Assembly: GCA_032164245.1 (NCBI GenBank)
Contig: JAVMKO010000001.1
Span: 247,327,644-247,391,643, forward strand
Source: Sternotherus odoratus
Taxonomy: Eukaryota; Chordata; Testudines; Kinosternidae
Length of the DNA stretch: 64,000 nucleotides
Reading direction: 5' to 3'
The notes beneath the pieces were generated by a model, which saw nothing but the letters and a program-made list of their open reading frames with translations, did no database searches and was not told the DNA's origin. Positions 23,163 through 32,994 of the stretch are shown one piece after another. Within the stretch, counting starts at the first letter, position 1. Every line of letters starts with the position of its first letter. The position numbers and the translations under genes are program-made.

Positions 23163-23640
23163 ATTAGGGTTATGGAAATGGTTCATGTCCCACAAGGTTT
23201 TAATATTGGCATCTCACCTGATGGGAATACTCAACATGACAGCAGATAACTTCAATTGCAAGTTCCCACTCAACCATAAAGGGGAAGTAGATTTGCAGGT
23301 ACTAAATGATGTATTCCAACAATGGTGGGCACTGACAATAGATCTGTTTGCTATTTACCAGAACAAGAAATGCCCACTGTACTGCTTCAGAGCTCTCCTC
23401 TTCTCATGGGACAAGGGTCTTCTTTACACCATTTCACCATTCCCTCTAATTCTGAAAGTCCTGTTGAAGGTGAACAGAGAGAAAACAACATCTTATTGAT
23501 TGTTCCCACCTGGTCCAGGCAGATGTGGTACCCTCACATGTCACAGTGGCACTATTTCCACTGATAACTCTTCCTATCACTCCACATCTGCTATCAAAGA
23601 ATGAGGGCTGCACCCTCCATCCCAATCTGCAGATTCTGTG
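23163..23640 (+). pseudogene. DIRS-type RNase H region remnant
   Basis: The plus-strand frame through 23101-23499 contains LILASHLMGILNMTADNFNC. This matches the RNase H motif in which a histidine/glycine-rich turn precedes 'N-x-x-AD'. It is followed by a block with DLFAIYQNKKCPLYC and an SPFPLILKVLLKV block, the usual sequence at the end of the DIRS pol before the recombinase. RNase H removes RNA from the RNA-DNA hybrid during reverse transcription. The reverse transcriptase YxDD palm is not found upstream, so deletion of about a kilobase or more is inferred between 22960 and 23160. Confidence 0.75.
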
Positions 23641-23689
23641 ACAACGCCTGGCTCCTTCATGGTTTCAGTGCATAGAGATATCTTGATTT

Positions 23690-24500
23690 GAGGAGGTACA
23701 GAAGGTGTTGTTACATAGTAGGAAAGGAGCTACTCATCATACCTGCCTGCAAAAATGGAAGAGATTTCAAAGCTGGTGTAAGCCCACAATCATCACCTCA
23801 AATGCAGCCACCCTACCGGTAATCCTAGATTATCTGTTGACACTTAAGAAATCAGCACTCTCTATCAGTTTATTGAAGGTTCACTTACCAGCAATTGCAA
23901 ACTTCCACCAACAGGAAAAAGGACACTATCTTTTCTCATCCAACCATTAAGTGAGTTCTCAAAAGCATAAGAAATCTCTTTCCCGAACTCTGCTTTCCCA
24001 CTCCTCAGTCTTGTGCTAAAATGGTTGACTAGATGGCCATTTGAACCCATGGCCATTTGTTCATTGACTCATCTTACATTTAATCTGATGTTCCTGACTG
24101 CCATTACCTCAGCAAGAAGGATAGGAGAGATAGCATCCCTGATGGTGCATCACCGCTTCACTGTGTTCTTCCCTGATGAGGTCCATCTTTGTCCACATCC
24201 GGAGTTCACGCTCAAGGTGACTTCTCCTTTCCATATAAACAACTTATTCATCTTCCAACCTTTCATCTTAAACCTCACCAGGATAATAGGGAAGCCATTC
24301 TCCATACACTCAATATGAGGAGGGCCTTGGCCTTCTATTTGGACAGAACAAGAAAATCTCCAAGATTCTTTCTCTCTGTTGAAGATAGATCAAAAGGTGC
24401 AGCGATTTCAGCTCACATACTTTTTAAATGGGTCTCAGACTGTATCGAGATCTGTTACCAGATGCATAATGTAACACCTATACCTTCAATATGCACGGAT
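23690..24500 (+). pseudogene. DIRS-type tyrosine recombinase remnant
   Basis: Three overlapping plus-strand frames give the recombinase blocks in order. ILDYLLTLKKSALSISLLKV, followed by HLPAIANFH (about 23820-23910), is the core-binding fold. AITSARRIGEIASLMV (about 24100-24150) holds the first catalytic arginine box. The LHTLNMRRALAFYLDRTR block (about 24300-24355) is followed by a stretch ending KWVSDCIEICYQ (about 24428-24465), close to where the catalytic tyrosine is expected. The enzyme would integrate circular DNA without making a target duplication. Frame changes near 23950 and 24290 break the gene. Confidence 0.8.
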
Positions 24501-24703
24501 TGATCTCCTCTTCCATTAACTCCTCCAAAAGTATTCCTATATCGGAAATCTGCAGAGAAGCTACCTTGATCATCTTCACATGCCTTTGCAGAACACTATG
24601 CCATACTGAGGATTCAGCTGCTTGCACCAAATCAGACTCGACTCCAAAGTCCCAGCCTCCAATGGTGGGCACTGCTTGGGAGTCTCCTACACTACTCGAA
24701 GAA

Positions 24704-25028
24704 AAAGAAGTAGCTACTCACCTTGTGCAGTAATAATGGTTCTTCGAGATATGTGTGCCCTTATTGTGCTCCACAACCCACCTCCTCCCCATTATGTCAC
24801 AGTTCTAGTAATTCACTCTGAGGTAGTGAAGGAACTGAGGAGGGATTGTCCGTCCATGCTAACTAGCCTGTGGCAAGTGAGGAGCAGCACGTGCATGGGT
24901 GGGATGAACTACTACCAAACTTCTCCGATCAGTAGTGCAGGGACACAGACACACATATAGTGAAGAACCCATAGGCACACACATTTCAAAGAACCATTGT
25001 TACTGCGCAAGGTGAGTAGCTTCTTCTT
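24704..25028. repeat. Inverted-repeat terminus of the DIRS-type element
   Basis: The left arm (24704-24760) contains AAGTAGCTACTCACCTTGTG, CAGTAATAATGGTTCTTCGA and GATATGTGTGCCC. The right arm (24972-25028) contains GGCACACACATTTCAAAGAACC and GTTACTGCGCAAGGTGAGTAGC, its near complement. About 210 bases lie between. The arms would form a long stem in single-stranded nucleic acid. Termini of this kind suit the rolling replication intermediate proposed for DIRS elements. Confidence 0.8.
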
Positions 25029-26410
25029 ATGCTTAGTGCCAACTCTGGTAGCCGGTATGTCTCATTACTAGCATTTTGCTGACTGGGAAACTGAAGGTCA
25101 GCACTGGGCCATAATATGGTTTCTTGTAGCCTCTGTCCACCTTCCCCCAGTCCTCCCAGTATGCACCAACATAAGAGTCAAGCAGAGTTTGGTCCTTAAT
25201 GATAAGTCTAAGATTATACAAAATCAGTTTTGGAGCAAGACAAAAGCATAAGTTAATTCCTTCCCAAACTAACATGTTAGAGATAGGCTCTTCCACCCTC
25301 ACTCATTTGATAGTTTCTTAGTGTGCAAATTTTTCTACTGAAATCAAAAGAACTACTTGAACAGGAAAGGCCTATGTATATTTCAGAAATTTGTCTGAGG
25401 CTGTTACCAGTTTCTCTCCAAGTGAGAAATTCACCCACTGTAAAGTGCCCAAATTTGCTATACTTCAGCAGAGGGCTATCAGTGATATTGTTTACTGCCA
25501 TCTCTAAAGGCACCTGAAATGATGGATCTCGGTAGTAACAGAAGTGTGTAATGGAAACAATTGCAGAATGAGGACCCTTGTATTTATACATCAGAAGATG
25601 AGGAATAGAACATGAGTCTTGGTGATTTCAGCACTGGCAAATGTGCTCCTACCTCAGTAAATAAACTGAGGGCAAAGATAGTTTGCAGTTGTACACATGC
25701 TTCTGTGATTACTGCATAAATGTTTTCTCATCTGTCCATATTAGGCATGGTGCCAGTGTGATCACCGCCAACAATGTATGGATGTGAGGCCTTTAGTAAT
25801 GACATTCTGAGTAGCAAAAGAGAAGCACCCTTTCTTCTGTTCAAGAGACATTAGACACATTTTTCTGATAATTTAGCAGAAACAACCCAAAGAAGAACCT
25901 GCTAAAGAGGGAGAAAAATGTCTTCGGGACTAGGGACTTTACTGGAACTCAGCAAATACTATGTGATATTGTCTGAGCTTCCTGTGGTAAAATCCCTTTA
26001 GACTCCCTGCACACAACAGAAGAGGATTTACTAAGAGTTTGGAGGTGTTGGGGGTGATAGTGTGATAAACCATATGCTATCAGACCGACTTGTGTGACAT
26101 GTCAGCTTTATACAAGTGATATTTTGGGGTTGAAGGAGACATGGAAGTGTGTCCATTTCCCTATCTATATTTATACACAAGATCATGTTCCAACTTGATG
26201 TAATTTTCTAGTGAGGATAAGCCCTTAGAAACGCTCAAATTGAGCTACCATTGAAGTCAATGGGAGTTTGCCTGATTAAGGATTGAGTATTGTTTTCAAG
26301 ATTTGGCCTAATATGAACAAACTGGACCCATTCATTGGGCATCGCCACTTCCAATAAATGTAGTGGATTTACCTCGTTCACCTGTTTCTTCATTCTTAAT
26401 TTGCCTCTAT
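25029..26410. other. Unassigned DNA
   Basis: Frames of up to 104 codons on the minus strand (25591-25277) have no recognised homology. A short CCATTGAAGTCAATGGGAGT foldback core lies at 26251-26270. Confidence 0.4.
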
Positions 26411-26477
26411 GGACTTGATACTGTTCCCACTGATATCAAGAGAAAACTCCCACTGACTTGAGAGAAGGACTGGGCCC
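26411..26477. repeat. Degraded palindromic repeat, ATTGACTTCAAT group
   Basis: The left GGACTTGATACTGTTCCCACT and the right GAGAAGGACTGGGCCC flank TCCCACTGACTTG. The arrangement resembles the sauropsid repeat GATCCTGCTCCCATTGAAGTC...GGAGCAGGATCGGGCCC. Heavily mutated. Confidence 0.4.
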
Positions 26478-27447
26478 AAATTCCTGATCAGACAATTTAA
26501 GGTGTCAAGAGAAAAGAGGAAGCTGTAAATTAAAGCAAAAGAACAAGTGGAGAAAAAGCTGCTGATTAGGACTGAAATCTAACTACCGGGTTTCTGCTGT
26601 AACTTAAGTGAAATGTAATGCAATAATCAGTCACTGAAGCTTGAGTTGCATTTGCTTGCCAAAACATGCACCATTGGTTAAAGGAACAGCTGGTGGTGAT
26701 GTAGACAAGCTGCTCTCCAGACATTAATTGTGAATATTAGGAATAATCCTGACCTGGGTTACAGCTGCACTGATTTAAGTTCCTTCCTAGACATTAATGA
26801 GGCATATCTATTCTTCCTGAAACTGAAGCAGGATGCCTCAGAGTTTACAATGAAAACCCCACTGATTCTCTGCATTATGGAACTGTATAAGTGAGACATC
26901 TGTTTACAGCTCATGCTTCTTGATCTCTCTGATATTTCTGGCGTGATGTACTGTGGAGATTAAAAATATGGTGGCTTTTTGCACGTTTTCCAAAACTTAG
27001 AGAGTGAAATTCCTGATTGTTTCAGAACAGATTTACTAAGCAGAGGACAGTCTGGGGATGTGAGCAGTGTGCTGGTTGCTGAATTAGGAGTAGTTTTTAA
27101 AGTAGTTCTGTAGTGGAATCAGCTTATCGTGAACTCATTTGGACAGAACAGCCTCACAGAATAAAGGATTGCTCCAAATAGATCAGCAAATTCTGCTTTA
27201 CTATAAACATTTTTTTGCTATATCCAAGTACACGGTGAAATTACAATATTATAATAAAAAAATTGAAAAAAAAACGTTTAGACCCCCCTGCTTCAGTTTA
27301 TGAATCAATTTCTCACTGATATGGGCTTATGGAATGAACATTCCTTATGGGCCAATTATTCCATAACTAGCTTCTTCAGCTTTTCTTGAACCTTTCTCTG
27401 AACCATTCCCCATTTTTCAGGGATGGGAAAACAGACCCAGTCCTGGG
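26478..27447. other. Unassigned DNA
   Basis: No frame, terminus or RNA gene was recognised. An A-rich stretch lies at 27256-27275. Confidence 0.4.
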
Positions 27448-27697
27448 CTACCCTAGCCGGGGGGTTCGAACTAAGATAGGCAACTTCAGCTATGCTATTT
27501 GTGTAGCTGAAGTCAAAGTATCTTAGTTCGACTTACCTGGCCGTCCCCACAGCAGTGAATTGACCGTGGTGTTTCCCTCGTCGACTCTGCTTACTCCTTG
27601 TGGAGCTGGAGCTCCAGAGTTGACTGCAGTGCATTTGGGAATCGATTTATCGTGTCCTGACGAGACGTGAGGGGGGGAGGGTAGTATAGACATACCC
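27448..27697. mobile_element. TIR MITE (GGCCTGGTCTACACT family), left end lost
   Basis: Interior blocks GGTTCGAACTAAGATAGGC, AACTTCAGCTATGC, GTAGCTGAAGTCAAAGTATC and TCGTCGACTCTGC match the family member at 48722-49008. The right end GTAGTATAGACATACC is the complement of GGTATGTCTATACTAC. The left GGCCTGGTCTACACT terminus is not present, only CTACCCTAGCCGG. Interior sequence is itself palindromic: CTTCAGCTA and TAGCTGAAG flank a short loop. Confidence 0.7.
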
Positions 27698-28055
27698 TCA
27701 GTGATTTGATCCAGTTAGGCAGTTCATGTGTCCTTATGCATGAGTTTCACTGTATATTACCAGGCATTAATGTACAGTATACTAAAGTTCTGTAGACAAT
27801 AGTCAAATGTAAATCAAATAGTCAAAAGTCTTCATTGTAGAAGAACTAAATGTTTCAAAAATAAAACAGCATTGACTCTTTCTAGTGGCCAACCTTATTT
27901 TTTGGAGAGAAAGGAAATGTGAGTTTTTTCATCATGTAATGGTTGGACCCTGAGAAGTGTAGTTTTCAGTAGGAATCCAGTGGTACTGACAACAGTGGAA
28001 CGTCGCTTTTGCACTCAGGAAACAAGCACTGAGTGCTGGGATCCCATTGTGATGC

Positions 28056-28770
28056 ACGTCTGGGATGACTAGCAGTAGTTGCAGAACTTTTGCATGAGTA
28101 AAGCCACATTCATGGGGCTGTATGATGAGCTCACACCAACCCAAAGGCACAAGCACACGAGAATGAGATCTGCCCTGTCATTGGAGAAGTGCGTGGCGAG
28201 AGCACTGTGGAAGCTGGCTACTCCAGACTGCTACCAATCGGTCACTAACCAGTTTGGAGTGGGAAAGTAGACCGTTGGACTCACGTTGATGGAAGTGTGT
28301 AGGGCCATTAATTGCATCCTGCTCTGAAAGACTGTGACTCTGGGCAATGTGCATAACATCGTGGATGGCTTTTAACAAATGGACTTCTCTAACTGCAGAG
28401 GGCGATAGATGGCATGCACATTCCAATTCTGGCACCAGACCACCTAGCCACCGAGTGCATTAATCACAAGGGGTATTTCTCAATGGTTCTCCAAGTACTT
28501 GTGAATCACTGTGGACATTTCTTGGACGTTAACACAGGCTGGTCTGGAAAGGTGCATGACACACACAGCTTTCTGAACACTGGCCTCTTCAAGATGTTGC
28601 AAGCAGGGACATGCTTCCTGGACCAGAGATCACCGTAGAGGATGTTGAAATGCCCACTGTGATCCTGGGAGACCCCTGCGTACCCCTTAATGCTGTGGTT
28701 TATAAAGCCGTACATGGGGCAACTTGACAGCAGCAAGGAGCATTTCAACAGGCTGAGCAAGTGCAGAATG
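28056..28770 (+). pseudogene. PIF/Harbinger transposase pseudogene (HARBI1-like DDE enzyme)
   Basis: Conceptual reading of the plus strand gives, in order, a VWDD start (28058), MSKATFMGLYDELTPT, and an ALWKLATPDCYQSVTNQFGV helix-turn-helix-like block (28200-28265). Next comes an AID-G-MHIPILAP block with the first catalytic aspartate at 28408-28410, then GYFSMVLQVLVNHCGHFLDV with the adjacent NTGWSGKVHD (second aspartate region), and a GDP-AYPL block shifted in frame (about 28665-28690). These are the landmarks of Harbinger DDE transposases. Stops occur near 28268 and 28635, with frameshifts between. Family similarity ends near 28770, before the block that should carry the catalytic glutamate, so this is a truncated, inactive copy. 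Terminal repeats were not found. Confidence 0.85.
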
Positions 28771-29464
28771 TATAGTAGTATGTATGTAGTTCTTATGTCA
28801 CCTTCATCTGCATAGCACCTGATCACCTTCCAATAATGCAGTAAACTTTATGACTGTCATGTATGGTTCATTTGTTTTGATCCTCTCCTCAGGGGAAGTC
28901 TTCCTCACTACTAGGCACTACCTTAGCTATAAATATCTTCCAGAACTGGAGTGTTTTTCTCTATTCTTCAAATTGTTATGAAGCGGGGCTCTGACGGCAA
29001 CCAGTTTTAAAGTCTGCTTAGTCTATAACATGAAGGAAATGGACTGATTCCCAGTACCCTGCTCATCCTTTGCTGCCTTACTTGAACCATGGTATTTGCT
29101 ATTTTATAACATAACATACAGTATGTGGCATAGACATAGCCCAAACAGCCCCCAAAGCACCCAACATTGGGAAAGCTCTACTATTATACCATTTTTTATT
29201 GGACTGAATATTTCCTTTTTTTCCTCTCAATGGTTGTGTCCACTTTCTACACCCATCATTTTATCTGAAGAGTTTTGGAAATTTGACACCTTAAAAAAAA
29301 GAGGGGGGGGGGGAACCCAGAGCTCTCATAAAATCCTCATAGAGACATAAAATGTATAGTTTTCTGAAGGTATTATAGTTTTTACTCTGTTTTATCTACT
29401 AGTTAGTGTGTGTATTGTTAACTGTACTATAGTGAGACACATACTGAAATGACTATCAGCAATG
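28771..29464. other. Unassigned DNA
   Basis: A G-rich run (29302-29312) follows an A-run. An 84-codon chance frame lies at 29096-29350. Nothing else was recognised. Confidence 0.4.
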
Positions 29465-29830
29465 TTGAGAAAGCTAAGAGGTGACTTGATTATAGTTTAT
29501 AAGTATTTACACAAGGAACAGATGTTTAATAATGGACCCTTCAATCGAGCATAAAAAGGTATAACATGATCCAGTAGCTGGAAGTTGAGGGTAGATGAAG
29601 TCAGACTGGAAATAAACATAAATTTTTAACAGTGAGAGTAATAATTGGAGCAATTCAATTCAAAGGTTGTGGTGATTTCTCCATTACTTACGATTTTTAA
29701 ATGAGGATTCTATGGTTTTCTAAAAGATATGTTCTAGGAGTTAATTTGGTGAAGTTCTATGTCCTATGTTATACAGGAAGTCAGACAAGATAGTCACAGT
29801 GGTTCCTTCTAGCCTTGGAATTTGTGAAAT
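29465..29830 (+). mobile_element. CR1-type LINE, 3' end
   Basis: The order GAGAAAGCTAAGAGGTGACT, ATAGTTTATAAGTATTTACAC, GAAGTCAGACTGGAAATAA and TTTTTAACAGTGAGAGTAAT is the end of CR1 ORF2 and its 3' untranslated region. The closing ATACAGGAAGTCAGACAAGA...GGTTCCTTCTAGCCTTGGAA matches the same region. The final segment is the typical 3' tail, recognised by CR1 reverse transcriptase. Stops occur in all frames. The 5' part is absent, as usual for CR1. Confidence 0.85.
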
Positions 29831-30414
29831 GTTAACACAACATGTTCCTGGCAAACTTATTTCTGAACCAGTTAAGAACATTTGCAATCTTCCACTTTCT
29901 TACATTCAGGAGATGAATAATCATCTGATAGTAAGTTGTTGATAATGGATAGTAAAACTTTTGCCTGTCTTATAATTGAATTATACTTCAAGGTGGGAGG
30001 TAACCTGATGGTTTGTGGGTTTCTTTGTTGTTTTAACATTTTGCAGGTAGATTCAAATGAAAACTTCCCTGTGGTCATATTAAGCTTTTAGGGGCCTAAA
30101 AAATCAATGGGATTCACAAAGACTGAGTTGGGTGTTCAGCATCCTTAGATAATAAATGTGGAAAGATAGGAGGCACCTCTGAATGAGATTCACAAAAACC
30201 AGCATGCTAGGCAACTCCTTTGCCTGAGCAAGCTAATGAGCTGCTAAAATGAGGAGTGTGTCCTAAGATCTGCCCCCTTCAGGCACCTAAATCCAGGCTG
30301 TGGGGAGGCTCTTCCTTCTATTTGGGATTCTCAGCTACAAACCCTTTCCTGGTGTTTTGGTGCCTATGCCATTTTTGCAAGAAGCCCCAGGAGATAGGAA
30401 GGAGGACCAACTCA
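29831..30414. other. Unassigned DNA with a weak old dispersed repeat
   Basis: From about 30088 to 30298 there are pieces such as GGGGCCTAAAAAATCAATGGGATTCACAAAG and TTCAGGCACCTAAATCC that resemble an old sauropsid LINE/MITE family seen again near 14340 and 37800. They are too diverged to delimit. Confidence 0.3.
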
Positions 30415-30458
30415 TAACTTTTAGCCCAGTTGTTAGTGTACTCACCTGGAAGGGGGGG
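30415..30458 (+). mobile_element. tRNA-like SINE fragment (left of LTR)
   Basis: TTTTAGCCCAGTTGTTAGTG followed by TACTCACCTGG resembles the A-box region of a tRNA-derived SINE. Related pieces are at 31433-31490 and 48579-48660. The LTR at 30459 cuts it. On its far side (31193-31310) the sequence ends in a complement-like CTAACTGCTAGGCTACAGAG, so the target may be a foldback pair. Confidence 0.4.
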
Positions 30459-30568
30459 TGTGACGGGGCAGACCGGCCCCGCACGGGCCAGGGCTGCCCC
30501 TGTCCGGAAGTTCTAGCAGCGGAAGTCCCGCCCCCGCCGTACTGGGCATGCTCCAACTGCTCAGGCAG

Positions 30569-30576
30569 TATAAAGG
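30569..30576 (+). promoter_or_regulatory. TATA box of the solo LTR
   Basis: TATAAAGG, 110 bases into the LTR, follows a GC-rich upstream segment. It is followed by GCACAGCTCAGTCTGGGCGG, where initiation would be expected. Positional inference only. Confidence 0.5.
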
Positions 30577-30902
30577 AAGGGAGCACAGCTCAGTCTGGGC
30601 GGACTGCCATAGGAGGAGGATGTGCCTGGAGAGCTCCCACGGAGGACCAGCTCCAGCCACACCCGGAGACGGAACCGGAGCCATGGCAGGACCCTGCCTC
30701 CGAGTCTGAAGCCGACCACAGCCAGCCAGGAGCCATAGACCACTACCTGACTGAGGGGGCGACGGACCCAGCCCTATACGGGGGATCTGCAACCAGCTGG
30801 ATCAGGTAGGAACTGACCCCAGGATAGTGAGGGAGTGGTATTGCCCACCCGAGGACACTCAGCGTGTTGCGGTAGGACCTCCCCGCTGAGTGGGGGTCAG
30901 GC

Positions 30903-31187
30903 ACAGGCCGCTAGGCCACACTGCCCCAGGGAAGGGGGATAGCTATGGACTCTGGCCGCTAGGCCACACTGCCCCAGCCGAGGGGGCTGATATTGACTCT
31001 GGCCATCGGGCCACACTGTCCCAGCCGAGGGGACTGATATTGACTCTGGCCATTGGGCCACAGTGCCCCAGCCGAGGGGGCTGATATTGACTCTGGCCAT
31101 TGGGCCACACTGCCCCAGCCGAGGGGACTCGTCAGGGACTCCGTCCACTAGGCCTCACTGCCCCGCCTGGGGGCACGAACCCTGACA
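30903..31187 (+). repeat. 47-bp tandem repeat, six units, within the LTR
   Basis: The unit GGCCATTGGGCCACACTGCC followed by CCAGCCGAGGGGGCTGATATTGACTCT recurs with period 47 at about 30903, 30950, 30997, 31044, 31091 and 31139. The first and last units are more diverged. The array runs exactly to the LTR end. Confidence 0.9.
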
Positions 31188-31432
31188 GGGGGAAACCTTC
31201 CATTTCAATCCTCCCTTGAAGGTGAAGGGATTAGAACAGTGGTCCTGGATCCTTGATCTCACAGCTAGTAATTGAGTGATCTAACTGCTAGGCTACAGAG
31301 TCTATCTCATGTTTCTGCTCCTTCCCTCTCTCTCTTTCTCACTGTGGCCCAGTGATCTTTTAAATTGTTTATATGCAGTGAAACTTCTTCAACAAGAGAG
31401 ACTGTGAGAGAACCTCATATCAGAATATCCCA

Positions 31433-31490
31433 TATCCCGGTGGCTAGGGCACTCACCTGAGAGGTAGAACCCTGTTCAAATCCCAGCCTT
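31433..31490 (+). mobile_element. tRNA-like SINE fragment
   Basis: CGGTGGCTAGGGCACTCACC (A-box-like) and CTGTTCAAATCCCAGCC (B-box-like) are spaced as in tRNA-derived SINE heads. Short and diverged. Confidence 0.5.
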
Positions 31491-32994
31491 AGATAGAGTA
31501 GGCATTTGCACCAAAAGTTTGTTTGTTTGTTTTAATTTTCTATCTGGAAAAGGGTGGGATAAAATGTTAAAAATTATTTTCCCTAAACAAAATATATATT
31601 TAAAAAAAACCCACATACAAACTGTTAAACAAATAATGGTCAAAATGTTTTTTAACAAATAATAATTTTGTTCAAAAAGACATTTCCACCAAAAAAGTTT
31701 TGAGATTTTTTTTTTCAGCTATCTTCAGAGCTAAGGCTTAACAATATCAAACTTAACCACCTGGCTACAAACTACATAAACATAGTTACAGCAGTCATGG
31801 GTATTTGTCACTTTGTAGCTGTAGAATGTTGATATTTACCTCGTATTCATGGCTGTAGAGTCCAATTTATGACTTACACTTTCTGTCACAAATTGGGCAG
31901 ATAGGTTGCTGCCGCTAATATATTGGACATGACTCCTTTTGTAGATGTAGTTGTTACTTTGTTTTGTGATCAATCCAATTATTTCCCATTAAAACCATCT
32001 GTTGCTAACAGGACTAATTGAAATCCATAGCGGTCAATGCTTTGTCAAATAGCTATATGTTCTTTCTTAGAGGATCTTTAAGCTGTATTCTTTGTTCATC
32101 TGAATGTTGTCATTTTTCATTACCTGGGTCAGTTGCTTTGGTATATGTTAATCTAGTAATGGAATGTGATTGTTTCCTCTAAGCTATATTGTCAATAGCA
32201 CTGCCTTAGTCAGAAAAAAACAAAAAGAAAGAAAAAAACCCAGCAGGCTCCAGTAGAATGTTACTGGTTGTTTTATCTCCCTCTGACTGACTGCAGAACT
32301 CAAGCAGTATGGATACTTTCTAATACTTTAATTTAACATTGGTGGCAGGCCCAAATGTCAACACCATGCTATAGGGTAGAAAGCAATACTACATCATACA
32401 GTTTGATCTTTGTTCAAAAGCGAAGGGAGATTTGCTTCCAGGCACTCAGGTGATGATTAAATGCAGATTTAGCTTGCTGGTTACAAGATTGCAGTCTCCT
32501 CTATTAGACAACTGTTAGTGAGAGCAATTGCAAGGCAGCTAAGTTCTCCCCCACATACACACCACCTCCAGTTTTCCCTGCTTCCATATTGATATCAATA
32601 TTTGTTTCCACATACTGTTGGCTTAGCGCTGATTGATACATAATCTCAATCTTTGGAATGTGAACTAGCTAGCCAAAGTTTATAGATGCAACTAAAATAT
32701 GAAATGTCATTATCTGCAGGTCTTGCTCGGAGTAGGCAAAAAAGCATACAGTCATCCTTAATTGTTCTCTAATCAGGTATTCTGACACCTTTGTTGATAA
32801 TGTAGATTGAGTGTTTGCCTGATATGTTTGCCTGAAAAATCTAAGAGTATCTCTTTAGTTTAGGTCATGAGTTGCTCCATTTAAATTGCTGCAAAGAAAA
32901 GTCAGAATAGTGCTAGGATAATAATACATACCAGCTTAACAACATCCACAGTGCTGAAAGGATCAGTTATTCTGTCAATACAGACCCATCAGTT
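31491..32994. other. Unassigned AT-rich DNA
   Basis: Contains a TTTG run (31519-31534) and A/T-rich stretches but no recognised element, RNA gene or exon. Confidence 0.4.

Larger units (their letters stand above)
21430..25028 (+). mobile_element. DIRS-type tyrosine-recombinase retrotransposon, decayed
   Basis: In order, the block holds a leader ending in a (AAAGAAAGAAG) purine run, a gag-like reading frame with zinc-knuckle spacing (from 21774), an RNase H-like region (about 23163-23640) and a tyrosine recombinase region (about 23690-24500). A right terminal segment has 50-odd-base inverted arms (24704-24760 and 24972-25028). DIRS elements replace the integrase of ordinary LTR elements by a tyrosine recombinase and have inverted or split termini instead of direct LTRs. 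The order gag, RNase H, recombinase and the block homology support the assignment. The reverse transcriptase expected between gag and RNase H is missing, and every frame is broken. Left boundary is approximate. Confidence 0.8.
30459..31187 (+). mobile_element. 729-bp solo LTR with 5-bp target duplication and internal 47-bp repeats
   Basis: The block starts TGTGACGGGG and ends AACCCTGACA, short inverted ends of LTR type. It is flanked by GGGGG (30454-30458 and 31188-31192). A TATAAAGG box at 30569-30576 sits about where the promoter of an LTR would be, downstream of GC-rich DNA (CCGGAAGT, CCGCCCCCGCC) with potential transcription-factor sites. The 3' third consists of six tandem units. No internal coding region is present, so the copy is a recombined solo LTR. 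The long frame at 30300-30809 runs across the border and is fortuitous. Class (retroviral or Ty3-like) is not determined. Confidence 0.8.

Noticed and set aside
30300..30809. 169-codon plus-strand frame with an apparent start before the LTR
   Set aside because: The frame crosses the LTR border at 30459, and the LTR was inserted there with a GGGGG duplication, so the frame is accidental.
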